Positions 8,164 to 15,672 of a stretch of DNA of 64,000 nucleotides are shown here, in pieces. Position 1 is the first letter of the stretch; each line of letters opens with the position of its first letter. The notes under the pieces are model-generated. The model was given only the letters and a program-made list of their open reading frames with translations. It did not search any database and was not told where the DNA came from. Location: contig CAVPAX010000003.1 of assembly GCA_963701715.1 (NCBI GenBank), forward strand, positions 1 through 64,000. Direction: 5' to 3'. The DNA is from Methylotenera_A sp963701715 (GTDB lineage Bacteria; Pseudomonadota; Gammaproteobacteria; Burkholderiales; Methylophilaceae). The translations under genes were made by a program, and so were the position numbers.

Positions 8164-9462
8164 GTGTTGAGCATCCGGACCATCCTCGTCTTCTGGCTTC
8201 CCCTCGCCGCCACGTGGCTGATGATGTCGGCCGAGGGGCCGTACGTCGCGGCCATCATCGCGCGCATGCCGGATGCCGCGTACAACCTGGCCGCGTACGG
8301 CGTCGCGTTCTCGCTCGCCTGGCTGGTCGAGTCGCCGATCATGATGCTGCTGACGGCGGCGAACTCGCTGGTGAGCGACCGGCCGTCGTTTCTCGCGCTT
8401 CGGAAGTTCACCTTCCGGCTGAACGCGGCGGTGACCGCCGCGATGCTCATCGGGATCCTGCCGCCGGTGTTCAGGTTCGTCACCGGCACGCTCATGGGGC
8501 TGCCGCCGGAGGTGGCGCGCCTGGTGCACGTCGCCACGGCGATTCTCGTGCCGTGGCCGGCGGCCATCGGGTACCGGCGCTTCTACCAGGGCGTGCTCGT
8601 CCGCCATGGCATGGCGCGCCGCGTGGCGTACGGAACCGTGCTGCGGTTGGCGTCGATGTCGGCTACCGCGGCGGTCCTCGCCCTGAACAGCCCGCTTCAC
8701 GGCGCGAGCATCGGCGCCGCCGCCCTCGCCACCGGTGTCCTGGTTGAGGCGGTGGCCAGCCGGTTGATGGCGCAGCGCGTCGTCGCCTCGCTTCCCGACG
8801 CGCCGGCGGGCGCCCCGGCTCTGACGCAGCGCGACATTGCCCGTTTCTATTACCCGCTCGCCCTGACGTCGGTCATCTCGCTCATCACTGGGCCGCTGCT
8901 CACCTTCTTCATGGGGCGGAGCCGTCAGCCTATCGAGTCGCTGGCCGTGCTGCCCGTCGTGCAGTCGCTGGTGTTCCTCTTCCGCAGCGGCGGCGTGGCG
9001 TTCCAGGAAGTCGGCGTGGCGCTCCTCGGGCGCGGAGGCGAGCACCGGGCCGAGATCTCCCGCGCCATGCGCATCCTGGCGTCGGGCGCGACCGTCGCGC
9101 TTGCCGTGGTGCTCTTCACGCCCCTCGCCGAAGTCTGGTTCCTCCGCGTATCCGGCCTGCCGCCCGGTCTCGCCGCCTTCGCCCTGACGCCGGCCCGGTT
9201 GCTGGTGCTCCTGCCGGCGATGGAGTACTGGCTGTCGTACCAGCGATCGCGGTTCATCCTGAACGGCCAGACGCGCGCGATTACCGTGGCCACCGCGATT
9301 GAAGTGGCCGGGATCGCGCTGCTGCTCTTCGTCGGCATCGGCTGGCTCGGGATGATTGGCGTCGTGGCAGGGTCGGTGGCGCAGATTTCCGGCCGCCTGT
9401 CGTCGAACCTGTTCCTGTTCGGCGCCTCGCGCACTTCTACACGTAGAGGGGGTCGGGACTAA
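8164..9462 (+). CDS. MATE/MOP-flippase-like membrane protein (progressive-ankylosis-like)
   Basis: The 432-residue polytopic protein starts with GTG at 8164 and has about 11-12 hydrophobic helices (LVFWLPLAATWLMMS, FYYPLALTSVISLITGPLLTFFMG, GIALLLFVGIGWLGMIGVVAG). The two-half layout and the PLALTSVISLITGPLL helix are reminiscent of the multidrug/oligosaccharidyl-lipid/polysaccharide exporter superfamily and ANK-like members. No substrate can be read. The last ten residues (TSTRRGGRD) come from an imperfect palindrome at 9451-9473 whose TAA provides the stop. The original C-terminus may therefore have been altered by that element. The convergent serine hydrolase gene ends at the same place. 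Confidence 0.68.
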   Translation: MLSIRTILVFWLPLAATWLMMSAEGPYVAAIIARMPDAAYNLAAYGVAFSLAWLVESPIMMLLTAANSLVSDRPSFLALRKFTFRLNAAVTAAMLIGILPPVFRFVTGTLMGLPPEVARLVHVATAILVPWPAAIGYRRFYQGVLVRHGMARRVAYGTVLRLASMSATAAVLALNSPLHGASIGAAALATGVLVEAVASRLMAQRVVASLPDAPAGAPALTQRDIARFYYPLALTSVISLITGPLLTFFMGRSRQPIESLAVLPVVQSLVFLFRSGGVAFQEVGVALLGRGGEHRAEISRAMRILASGATVALAVVLFTPLAEVWFLRVSGLPPGLAAFALTPARLLVLLPAMEYWLSYQRSRFILNGQTRAITVATAIEVAGIALLLFVGIGWLGMIGVVAGSVAQISGRLSSNLFLFGASRTSTRRGGRD

Positions 9463-9473
9463 TTGGTCCGACC
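9451..9473. repeat. imperfect palindrome (REP-like hairpin) between convergent genes
   Basis: GGTCGGGACTAATTGGTCC followed by GACC forms an 8-bp stem with one bulged G around a TAATTG loop, flanked on the left by GAGGG. Such GGTC...GACC hairpins resemble REP/RAYT-type repeats of environmental bacteria, which is an inference. It supplies the stop of the plus-strand gene. The minus-strand gene reads through it without a stop in frame. Confidence 0.5.
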
Positions 9474-11103
9474 TGTCGCTCTTGGTGGCCTCCACGGGCG
9501 CGTCGGCAGGGCCGAGGACGAGCCGCATCTGCCCGTCACGCTCGATGAAGCGCAGCCGGCGTTCGATGCCCGCTCCGTCGAGGGAGAACGCGGCGAACTC
9601 GCGCTCGCCAGTGGGCAGGTAGCGCAGCGCGGGCAGCACAGGGGTTCCGCGGAGGCCGAGGATGCGCTGCGGCCCCCAGAGGTAGACGTTGTAGACGGAC
9701 CGCTTGTCGAAGTCGAGGCGCACGAACACGCGCACCGTGTCCGCATCGCGCGGGATCGCGCCAACGGCAGCGGAACCCTTGTACTTGCCGAGCCTGGACT
9801 CGCGATCGCGCATCATGTCCGCTTCCTGCGCGCGCATCTCCTCGAGCGTCATGCCGCCGCCCATGGCTTCGTGCAGGGGGGTGACGTCACCGGCAAAGGA
9901 CTTCGCCGCAATCTCCGCCGTTCGCCTGGAAAGGTCCGCCAGCCGCGCCGCTTGAGCAGGCGCCGCCGCGGCAAGGGCCGAGAAAGCCTCCTGGCCTGCT
10001 GGAGTCACCGCCAGGCCTGATCGATCGGCCAACAACGTCAGCGTGCCCCCCTGCGGCAGGCGCCACTCACCCGCCAAGGCCTGGAGGCGCTCCGGCGCGA
10101 TATCAACCACGCGCGGCGGAAGGGCCGCCTTGCCGCCGAACAGGATCTGCTCGAGCACCTCGACCACCGGCGTGGCTGTCAGCGTGGTGTCGGTCGAGGT
10201 CAGCAACAGCATCGCGTCCTCGTCCGGGAATCGCACGAACTCCGCGACGTAGACGCCGTTGCCGCCGTTGTGCTGCACGACGGTGGTGCCGCGCGCGCTC
10301 TTGCTCACGGCCCAGCCGTAGGCGTAGTGGGACAGGCCGCGCGGGCCCTCCGCGACATACGGCGTGAAGTACTTCGCGCGCGCTTCCTTCGACAGCACGG
10401 CGCCGGTCTCGAGGGCGCGGTGCCAGGCGAGCATGTCGCCGAGCGTCGTGTGGAGCCCGCCGTTGCCTCGCAGCGTCCAGTAAGGCGCGTCCGGCTCCTG
10501 GATGCGCTGGAGAATCGTGCCCCAGTCCTCGCCATCGTCGAGATAGCCGTGCGCGATCCGATCGGGTGCCCACGCCGGGAGCTTGTACCCCGTCTCGCGC
10601 ATCCCGGCCGGCTTCAGCACCCGCTCGGTCAGGTACACCTGGTACGGCTGGCCCGACAGCTTTTCCACGATCGCCGCTAGGAGGCTGTAGCCGGCGTTCG
10701 AGTACTCGTAGCCGTCGCCCGGCTTGAAGAGCAGCTTCGACTGGAGCGCGCGGCGCACGTACTCCTCGCGCCCGACAGGGTCATAGTCGGTCGGGCTGAA
10801 GTCCGACTCGAGCCCGGATGAGTGCGTCAGGAGATGGTGCAGCGTGATCGCGGACTTGTCGTCCGGCACGGGGCCGAGGTACTTGCTGGCCAGGTCCGTG
10901 ACCGCCAACTTGCCCTGCATCTCGAGGGTGAGGATGGCCGCGGCGGTGAACTGCTTCGTGATCGAGCCGAGGTTGTACACGCTGTCGGTCGTCAGCGGGA
11001 TGCTGCGCGCGCGGTCAGCCAGGCCGTAGGACTTCTCGAGCAGCACGTCTTTCCCGCGAACGGCGAGCGCCCCGCCCGAGAATCCGAAGCGCTCGAGGCG
11101 TCG
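9463..11103 (-). CDS. serine hydrolase, beta-lactamase/CubicO family; 5' end missing at the contig junction
   Basis: This is a penicillin-binding-protein-like hydrolase. It shows the SxxK nucleophile in LGSITKQFTAAAIL, the YxN element YSNAGYSLL, and the later HNGGNGVY segment (HxG in place of KTG). A C-terminal lipocalin-like/DUF region follows. The frame runs upstream of the first possible start (GTG at 11046) as LERFGFSGGALAVRGKD and stays open to the GC junction, so the signal peptide and true start are lost. At the 3' end recognisable protein stops near 9470. The same frame then runs with no stop to 8002 as antisense of the flippase gene, which is a shadow. The substrate is unknown. Confidence 0.83.
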
Positions 11104-11110
11104 CCTTAAT
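11085..11110. other. junction of GC-rich and AT-rich sequence (probable assembly chimera)
   Basis: Left of this point all genes are GC-rich with G/C third codon positions; right of it genes are AT-rich. On the left the serine hydrolase frame reaches the junction with no start. On the right the CheZ frame reads leftward (RRLNYVARMTEQ, compare RLDYVVQMTAQ of E. coli CheZ) to about 11,099 and loses its N-terminus. Both genes point away from the junction. A short stretch near GGCGTCGCCTT fits both frames and could have bridged the reads. Confidence 0.9.
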
Positions 11111-11590
11111 TATGTGGCGCGCATGACAGAGCAAGCTGCAGAGCGTGTGTTAAACGCGACAGATGTGGCAGCTCCATTACAAACTGAATTGGCAGCAAAT
11201 GCAGCGGACCTCGAGAATCGCTGGAAGGAAGTGTTAGCTAATGCATCTCTCAAAAGTGAATATAACCAATTGGCAAATGAAACGCTCACTTTTTTATCTT
11301 TAACAGAAAAAAATACTGCTGAAACCAAAGCTTTATTGATGGATATCATGATGGCACAGGATTTTCAGGATTTAACTGGCCAAGTGATTAAAAAAATAAC
11401 CAGTCTTGCACAAGATTTAGAAAAACAGCTAGTACAGGTGTTAATAGATTTTTCGCCTGCAGTTAATAAAAAAGAATCAGATTCTACGGCCACATTATTG
11501 AATGGCCCACAAATTGATCCAGAAAACACTGTGGATGTAGTCGCTAGTCAGGAACAGGTAGATGATTTGCTGGATAGTTTGGGTTTCTAA
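11099..11590 (+). CDS. cheZ: CheZ, CheY-P phosphatase (N-terminus missing)
   Basis: CheZ dephosphorylates the chemotaxis response regulator CheY. The 164 visible codons match the C-terminal three quarters of the family. The long helix RMTEQAAERVLNA opens it. The catalytic helix IMMAQDFQDLTGQVIKKI carries the Asp and Gln (DLTGQ) that act on CheY-P. LLNGPQ follows, and the C-terminal CheY-binding peptide QEQVDDLLDSLGF closes it. Complete CheZ is about 210-240 residues, so roughly 60 N-terminal residues are cut off at the junction. GTG 11114 and ATG 11123 are internal codons, not the true start. It ends 19 bases from the convergent DUF779 gene. Confidence 0.9.
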   Translation, partial: RRLNYVARMTEQAAERVLNATDVAAPLQTELAANAADLENRWKEVLANASLKSEYNQLANETLTFLSLTEKNTAETKALLMDIMMAQDFQDLTGQVIKKITSLAQDLEKQLVQVLIDFSPAVNKKESDSTATLLNGPQIDPENTVDVVASQEQVDDLLDSLGF

Positions 11591-11609
11591 GCCATCCAAA
11601 TTGGCGGGC

Positions 11610-11987
11610 CTAATTATATCCATACCTTACAACAGAGGGTAATTGTTGTAACTCCTCATCCGAATATAGTCTGCCGCGTGTGATGAAGGCCATTCCTGTC
11701 CCGCAATCTAATGAAAATGAACCGCTGGAGCCTGGTACAGCATCTAATATAGTGTGCATATTTTCTGCGAATGAAAAATGGCTATCGCCCATATAAAATA
11801 CTGCATTTTCAAATTTACCCAGTATTACGTCTGATGGGCTGGGTTTGAATTCATTTTCCGGCATGCACAAAGGACCACTGCCTTCGCAACACCCACCAGA
11901 TTGCAAAAAGACAATTGGACCAAATTGAGCAGTGAGTTTTTTAATTAATTCAATTGCTGATGGTGTTGCAGATACACGTTCGGCCAT
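11610..11987 (-). CDS. DUF779 family protein, aldehyde dehydrogenase-associated
   Basis: This 125-residue small protein has the family's cysteine cluster SGGCCEGSGPLC (about residues 30-41) and ends in SLDCGTGMAFITRGRLY. Its function is not established; family members sit next to ExaC/AldB-type aldehyde dehydrogenases, as here. The start at 11987 (MAERVSAT) is preferred over the in-frame ATG at 12002 because a GGAG sits eight bases upstream of it. It follows the aldehyde dehydrogenase gene on the same strand, separated by a terminator whose T-tract abuts the GGAG. It would therefore be expressed by readthrough or from its own weak promoter. Confidence 0.86.
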   Translation of the reverse strand: MAERVSATPSAIELIKKLTAQFGPIVFLQSGGCCEGSGPLCMPENEFKPSPSDVILGKFENAVFYMGDSHFSFAENMHTILDAVPGSSGSFSLDCGTGMAFITRGRLYSDEELQQLPSVVRYGYN

Positions 11988-12000
11988 GATTAAAATCTCC

Positions 12001-12030
12001 AAAAAAAGGGGCGAATAAAATCGCCCCTTT
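12001..12030 (-). terminator. intrinsic terminator after the aldehyde dehydrogenase gene
   Basis: A perfect 10-bp stem (AAAGGGGCGA / TCGCCCCTTT) with a six-base loop is followed on the minus strand by seven T. It lies between the aldehyde dehydrogenase gene and the DUF779 gene and touches the latter's ribosome binding site. Confidence 0.9.
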
Positions 12031-12063
12031 AGACAAGCAATTGCCGTTAATTAAAACCCTGAA

Positions 12064-13584
12064 TTAGAAGAAACCTAATTTATTCGGGTTATAGCTAACG
12101 AGCAGGTTTTTAGTTTGTTGGTAATGGTCGAGCATCATTTTGTGATTTTCGCGACCAATACCAGACTCTTTGTAACCGCCAAATGCCGCATGAGCAGGGT
12201 AGGCATGGTAGCAGTTTGTCCACACACGGCCTGCTTTAATGCCACGACCCATTCTGTATGCGGTTGTACCGTTGCGTGTCCAAACGCCTGCACCCAAACC
12301 AAAAATCGTGTCATTGGCAATGGCTAACGCATCAGCTTCATCTTTAAAAGTTGTAACAGCAAGCACCGGGCCAAAAATTTCTTCTTGGAAAACGCGCATT
12401 TTGTTGTGACCTTTGAGCAGTGTCGGTTGTACATAGTAGCCTTCAGCCAAACCGCCACTCAACACATTACGATTGCCGCCAGTCAGCACCTCAGCGCCCT
12501 CTTGCTTACCAATATCAATGTAGTTCATGATCTTGTTTAGCTGGTCCTGAGAAGCTTGGGCGCCAAGCATTGTGCTAGAATCAAGTGGGTTGCCCTGTAT
12601 GATTGCTTTAACACGTGGCATCACGCGTTCCATAAATTTATCATAGATAGATTCTTGAATTACAGCGCGTGATGGACAGGTACAGACTTCGCCCTGATTA
12701 AATGCGAATAATACTAAACCCTCAATGGCTTTATCAAAAAATGCATCATCTTCATCCATAATATCTGCAAAGAATATATTAGGAGATTTTCCGCCAAGCT
12801 CAAGCGTGGCAGGAATCAAATTACTTGCAGCCGCAGTGGCAATAGCACGGCCAGTCGCTGTCGAACCGGTGAAGCCAATTTTTGCAATACGTTTGCTGTT
12901 TGCAAGTGGTGCTCCCACTTCGCGGCCATAACCATTGACAATATTAATCACACCTGGCGGAACCAGGTCGCCAATGACTTCCATTAGCACCAGAATACTA
13001 ATAGGTGTAAACTCTGCCGGTTTCATCACTACACAATTGCCTGCAGCTAAAGCTGGGGCTAATTTCCAGGCCGCCATCAATATCGGGAAGTTCCATGGAA
13101 TGATTTGTCCGACAACACCTAGAGGCTCATGAAAGTGGTAGGCCACGGTGTCATTGTCAATCTCGCTGATGCCGCCTTCTTGTGCGCGGATTGCGCCTGC
13201 AAAATAGCGGAAGTGATCAATCGACAGCGGGATATCGGCATTCATGGTTTCGCGAATTGGCTTACCATTGTCTACCGTTTCTGCGGTTGCAATTAATTCG
13301 AGATTAGCTTCAATTCGATCAGCAATTTTAAGTAAAATGTTTGAACGCTCGGCAGTGGAAGTTTTGCCCCATTTGTCAGCGGCTGCATGCGCAGCATCCA
13401 ATGCCAACTCAACATCTTCTGCACTTGAACGCGCTGCCTTAGTGTAGTTTTTACCTGTGATGGGAGTAACAACATCAAAATACTCACCTTTAACAGGCGC
13501 AACCCATTTGCCGCCGATAAAATTATCATACTTTGACTTGTATGGTACTTTCACACCCATGCCCTTTAGTAAATCTAAACTCAT
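12064..13584 (-). CDS. NAD-dependent aldehyde dehydrogenase (ExaC/AldB type)
   Basis: The 506-residue cytosolic enzyme oxidises aldehydes to acids. All family marks are present: IIPWNFP near 161-167, the NAD-binding GFTGST at 238-243, the general-base Glu262 in LELGGKS, and the catalytic Cys301 in FNQGEVCTCPSR. The ESGIGREN C-terminal motif is also present. Length and motifs fit the acetaldehyde/chloroacetaldehyde group that pairs with DUF779 proteins. In a methylotroph it could handle short-chain aldehydes or formaldehyde stress, which is an inference. An AGGAG lies six bases before the ATG. It ends in a strong intrinsic terminator (12001-12030). Confidence 0.93.
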   Translation of the reverse strand: MSLDLLKGMGVKVPYKSKYDNFIGGKWVAPVKGEYFDVVTPITGKNYTKAARSSAEDVELALDAAHAAADKWGKTSTAERSNILLKIADRIEANLELIATAETVDNGKPIRETMNADIPLSIDHFRYFAGAIRAQEGGISEIDNDTVAYHFHEPLGVVGQIIPWNFPILMAAWKLAPALAAGNCVVMKPAEFTPISILVLMEVIGDLVPPGVINIVNGYGREVGAPLANSKRIAKIGFTGSTATGRAIATAAASNLIPATLELGGKSPNIFFADIMDEDDAFFDKAIEGLVLFAFNQGEVCTCPSRAVIQESIYDKFMERVMPRVKAIIQGNPLDSSTMLGAQASQDQLNKIMNYIDIGKQEGAEVLTGGNRNVLSGGLAEGYYVQPTLLKGHNKMRVFQEEIFGPVLAVTTFKDEADALAIANDTIFGLGAGVWTRNGTTAYRMGRGIKAGRVWTNCYHAYPAHAAFGGYKESGIGRENHKMMLDHYQQTKNLLVSYNPNKLGFF

Positions 13585-13894
13585 GTTAACTCCTCTAGTT
13601 TTTCTGTGGTTAATATAACGTATCTATATGCAAACCCGCATCATACCGTTCATTTTTATCTGGTATAAAAGCCAGCTCCATCTTCCTTAAACCCTTATCA
13701 ATAAAGGGTTTTGTATAGATAAGCCCGAATCAAACAATAAACCTTAGTCGTTAGCAAATCAAGTAGAAATATCTATTTAATTTTAAATCCTGTTTAATTA
13801 TTATTGAGAGAATGTGGCGAACAATTGCCGCATGCGATATAGTTTGCGCATTCATCAATTTAAATAATATTCTTAATGAGAATAAATTTTTTTC
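13585..13894. promoter_or_regulatory. divergent intergenic region between aldehyde dehydrogenase and cyclase genes
   Basis: The 310 bases hold no gene. They contain a perfect 8-bp inverted repeat, AAACCCTT-ATCAATA-AAGGGTTT (13689-13711), which could be an operator or hairpin. Both flanking genes start at its edges, so promoters for both must lie here. I could not fix the promoter boxes with confidence. Confidence 0.55.
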
Positions 13895-15130
13895 ATGCCT
13901 GACTCATCCACTACTTTCGGCATTACCACAAGAGAGTTTTGGCATAATATTAGCCATCCAACAGACTCTACATTAGGCAAAGCTATACTTACGATTTTAG
14001 TGTTCGCCGAGAGTCTGGTCTGCATTTTTTGGATATATACACTTTCCGGACTCGGGGAAGGCTACGCCATCATGGCAGCTGTTCCTTATGTCTATATTAT
14101 TTTTTCATATGCTAGCTTGCTGATATTTTATCGCAGCAAAAAATTCGAATACTTTACTTTTACGCAGTTAGTCATGCTACTGGTCATGCCATTTTTTATG
14201 CAGTGGGCGATTGGTGGCTATGAGGCTTCAAGCGGCATCGCGATCTGGGCGATTTTATCCCCGATTGGCGCATTGATGATTCTGGGCACGCGTCAATCCA
14301 CGCCCTGGTTTATGTTATTTGCTTTGTTGGCAGGGCTTTCATGGCGGCTTAATTACATGTTTGTCGGCAATACTTTGCCTATCCCTGCCCATATTAAAGA
14401 TACATTCTTTCTGATGAATATTATGGGAGTAGCTTGTATTTTATATGCGGTGATGCGATATTTTCAAAGCCAAAAAGAGCGTACTTTGCTTGAACTGAGC
14501 CTGGAGCAAGCCAGATCGGAAAAGCTATTGCTTAACATATTGCCGAAATCTATTGCAAACAGGTTAAAAGATAACGATATGCGCATTGCGGATAGCCATG
14601 ATGAAGTAACCATTTTGTTTGCGGATATTGTTGGCTTTACCAAAATGACAGCGTCAATGCCGCCAGCCGAACTGGTTGATTTGCTTAGCCAGTTATTCTC
14701 GCGTTTTGATGGATTGGCTGACCGGCTTGGATTGGAGAAAATTAAAACCATTGGTGACGGATATATGGTGGTGGGTGGTGCACCAGTGAGTCGAGATGAC
14801 CACGCTACTGTGATTGCACAGTTGGCCTTGGGGATGCAGCGAGAGCTTGCTGCTTTTAATGAGAAAACTGGTAATAATTTACAAATGCGGATTGGTATCA
14901 GTAGCGGTTCGGTAGTGGCAGGCGTAATTGGCACCAGTAAATTTGCCTACGATATTTGGGGTGATTCGGTAAATATGGCTAGCCGAATGGAAAAAACGGG
15001 TCTGCCGGATACGATACAGGTAAGTGAAGCGACTTATCAGCTTTTAAAAACCCACCATACATTAGAACCACGCGGCCTGATTGAAATCAAGGGCAAGGGC
15101 GAGGTGAATACATACCTACTCAAAAGCTAG
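13895..15130 (+). CDS. class III adenylate cyclase, membrane-bound
   Basis: The 411-residue protein has about six membrane helices at residues 30-190, a short linker helix (QKERTLLELSLEQARSEKLL), and a class III cyclase domain at about 215-411. Catalytic residues are visible. The metal-binding Asp residues are 244 and 288 (LFADIVGFT, IKTIGDGYM). Lys284 and Asp353 (AYDIWGDSVNMASR) are the adenine-selecting pair, and Asn360 with Arg364 stabilise the transition state. Lys/Asp rather than Glu/Cys argues for cAMP over cGMP. The N-terminal membrane part probably senses a signal. No cAMP receptor is encoded nearby. The start lacks a strong ribosome site. There is no operon partner; tRNA-Ser follows. 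Confidence 0.9.
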   Translation: MPDSSTTFGITTREFWHNISHPTDSTLGKAILTILVFAESLVCIFWIYTLSGLGEGYAIMAAVPYVYIIFSYASLLIFYRSKKFEYFTFTQLVMLLVMPFFMQWAIGGYEASSGIAIWAILSPIGALMILGTRQSTPWFMLFALLAGLSWRLNYMFVGNTLPIPAHIKDTFFLMNIMGVACILYAVMRYFQSQKERTLLELSLEQARSEKLLLNILPKSIANRLKDNDMRIADSHDEVTILFADIVGFTKMTASMPPAELVDLLSQLFSRFDGLADRLGLEKIKTIGDGYMVVGGAPVSRDDHATVIAQLALGMQRELAAFNEKTGNNLQMRIGISSGSVVAGVIGTSKFAYDIWGDSVNMASRMEKTGLPDTIQVSEATYQLLKTHHTLEPRGLIEIKGKGEVNTYLLKS

Positions 15131-15181
15131 CTATTTCGTTCAAATTTCAACACGCTTATTCAATATTAATCATAGCTTGTA

Positions 15182-15211
15182 TTGGTGCATCGGTAGCACA
15201 TCGTATATAAT
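15182..15211 (+). promoter_or_regulatory. sigma-70-like promoter for tRNA-Ser
   Basis: TTGGTG (15182-15187) and a consensus TATAAT (15206-15211) are 18 bp apart and end 22 bases before the tRNA. Confidence 0.6.
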
Positions 15212-15233
15212 CCGCCACCTGCAATGCTCATGC

Positions 15234-15323
15234 GGAGAGATGGATGAGCGGTTTAAGTCACCACCCTGGAAAGGTGGCACAGGGGTAACCCTGTCGAGGG
15301 TTCGAATCCCTCTCTCTCCGCCA
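15234..15323 (+). tRNA. tRNA-Ser (GGA)
   Basis: A class II tRNA of 90 bases including an encoded CCA. The acceptor stem GGAGAGA pairs with TCTCTCC. The anticodon arm CCACC-CTGGAAA-GGTGG gives anticodon GGA. A long variable arm (CACAGGGGTAACCCTGT) and a TTCGAAT T-loop are present. Confidence 0.96.
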
Positions 15324-15328
15324 AACAG

Positions 15329-15502
15329 TTAATGCATAAGATCAATAATATCAAGATCTTCTGTAATATCATGGCGCTTGAAGTTGGCGCTGGAGCCTTT
15401 TTCTGACGTGTCGAACTCTTCAAACTCATCACCTGCTAAATCTTCAAGCATTTGATCCAATAATTTAATTTTGTCTGGACTTGTTTTAGTTGTGCTAGGC
15501 AT
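15329..15502 (-). CDS. small acidic hypothetical protein (57 aa)
   Basis: The frame starts with ATG at 15502 (MPSTTKTSPDKIKLLDQML) and ends IIDLMH. It is strongly acidic in the middle (LAGDEFEEFDTSEK) and uses codons like its AT-rich neighbours. It fills the space between tRNA-Ser and the chromate transporter gene. An AGG about 12 bases upstream is a weak ribosome site. I do not recognise the family. Coding potential is inferred from the amphipathic, compositionally plausible sequence. Confidence 0.55.
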   Translation of the reverse strand: MPSTTKTSPDKIKLLDQMLEDLAGDEFEEFDTSEKGSSANFKRHDITEDLDIIDLMH

Positions 15503-15672
15503 ATTAAACCTGACCTTTCTGTTTCTCTAAACTAGTAATTCACTAGTATTTATGATTAAGCATTTAGTGTGCCAAGTTTTTGTACATTTTATTTTGCTAA
15601 TTCATGCCATAATTTTTATCTTTGTTTTGGTTTGTCGATATGATGAATAGTGTTAATTTATCAAAGGGCTGC

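Noticed and set aside
8002..9462. Extension of the serine hydrolase frame beyond its domain
   Set aside because: Composition becomes Arg/Glu/Gln/His-rich and it lies antisense to a well-formed membrane protein gene. It results from loss of the stop.
1..11100. Left part as a horizontally acquired island in the methylotroph
   Set aside because: No mobility gene, tRNA target or repeat stands at the border, and both border genes are cut at the same point. A chimera explains this better.
13811..13830. Sigma-54 promoter before the adenylate cyclase (TGGC...TTGC)
   Set aside because: The GG-to-GC distance is one base too short for a functional -24/-12 site.
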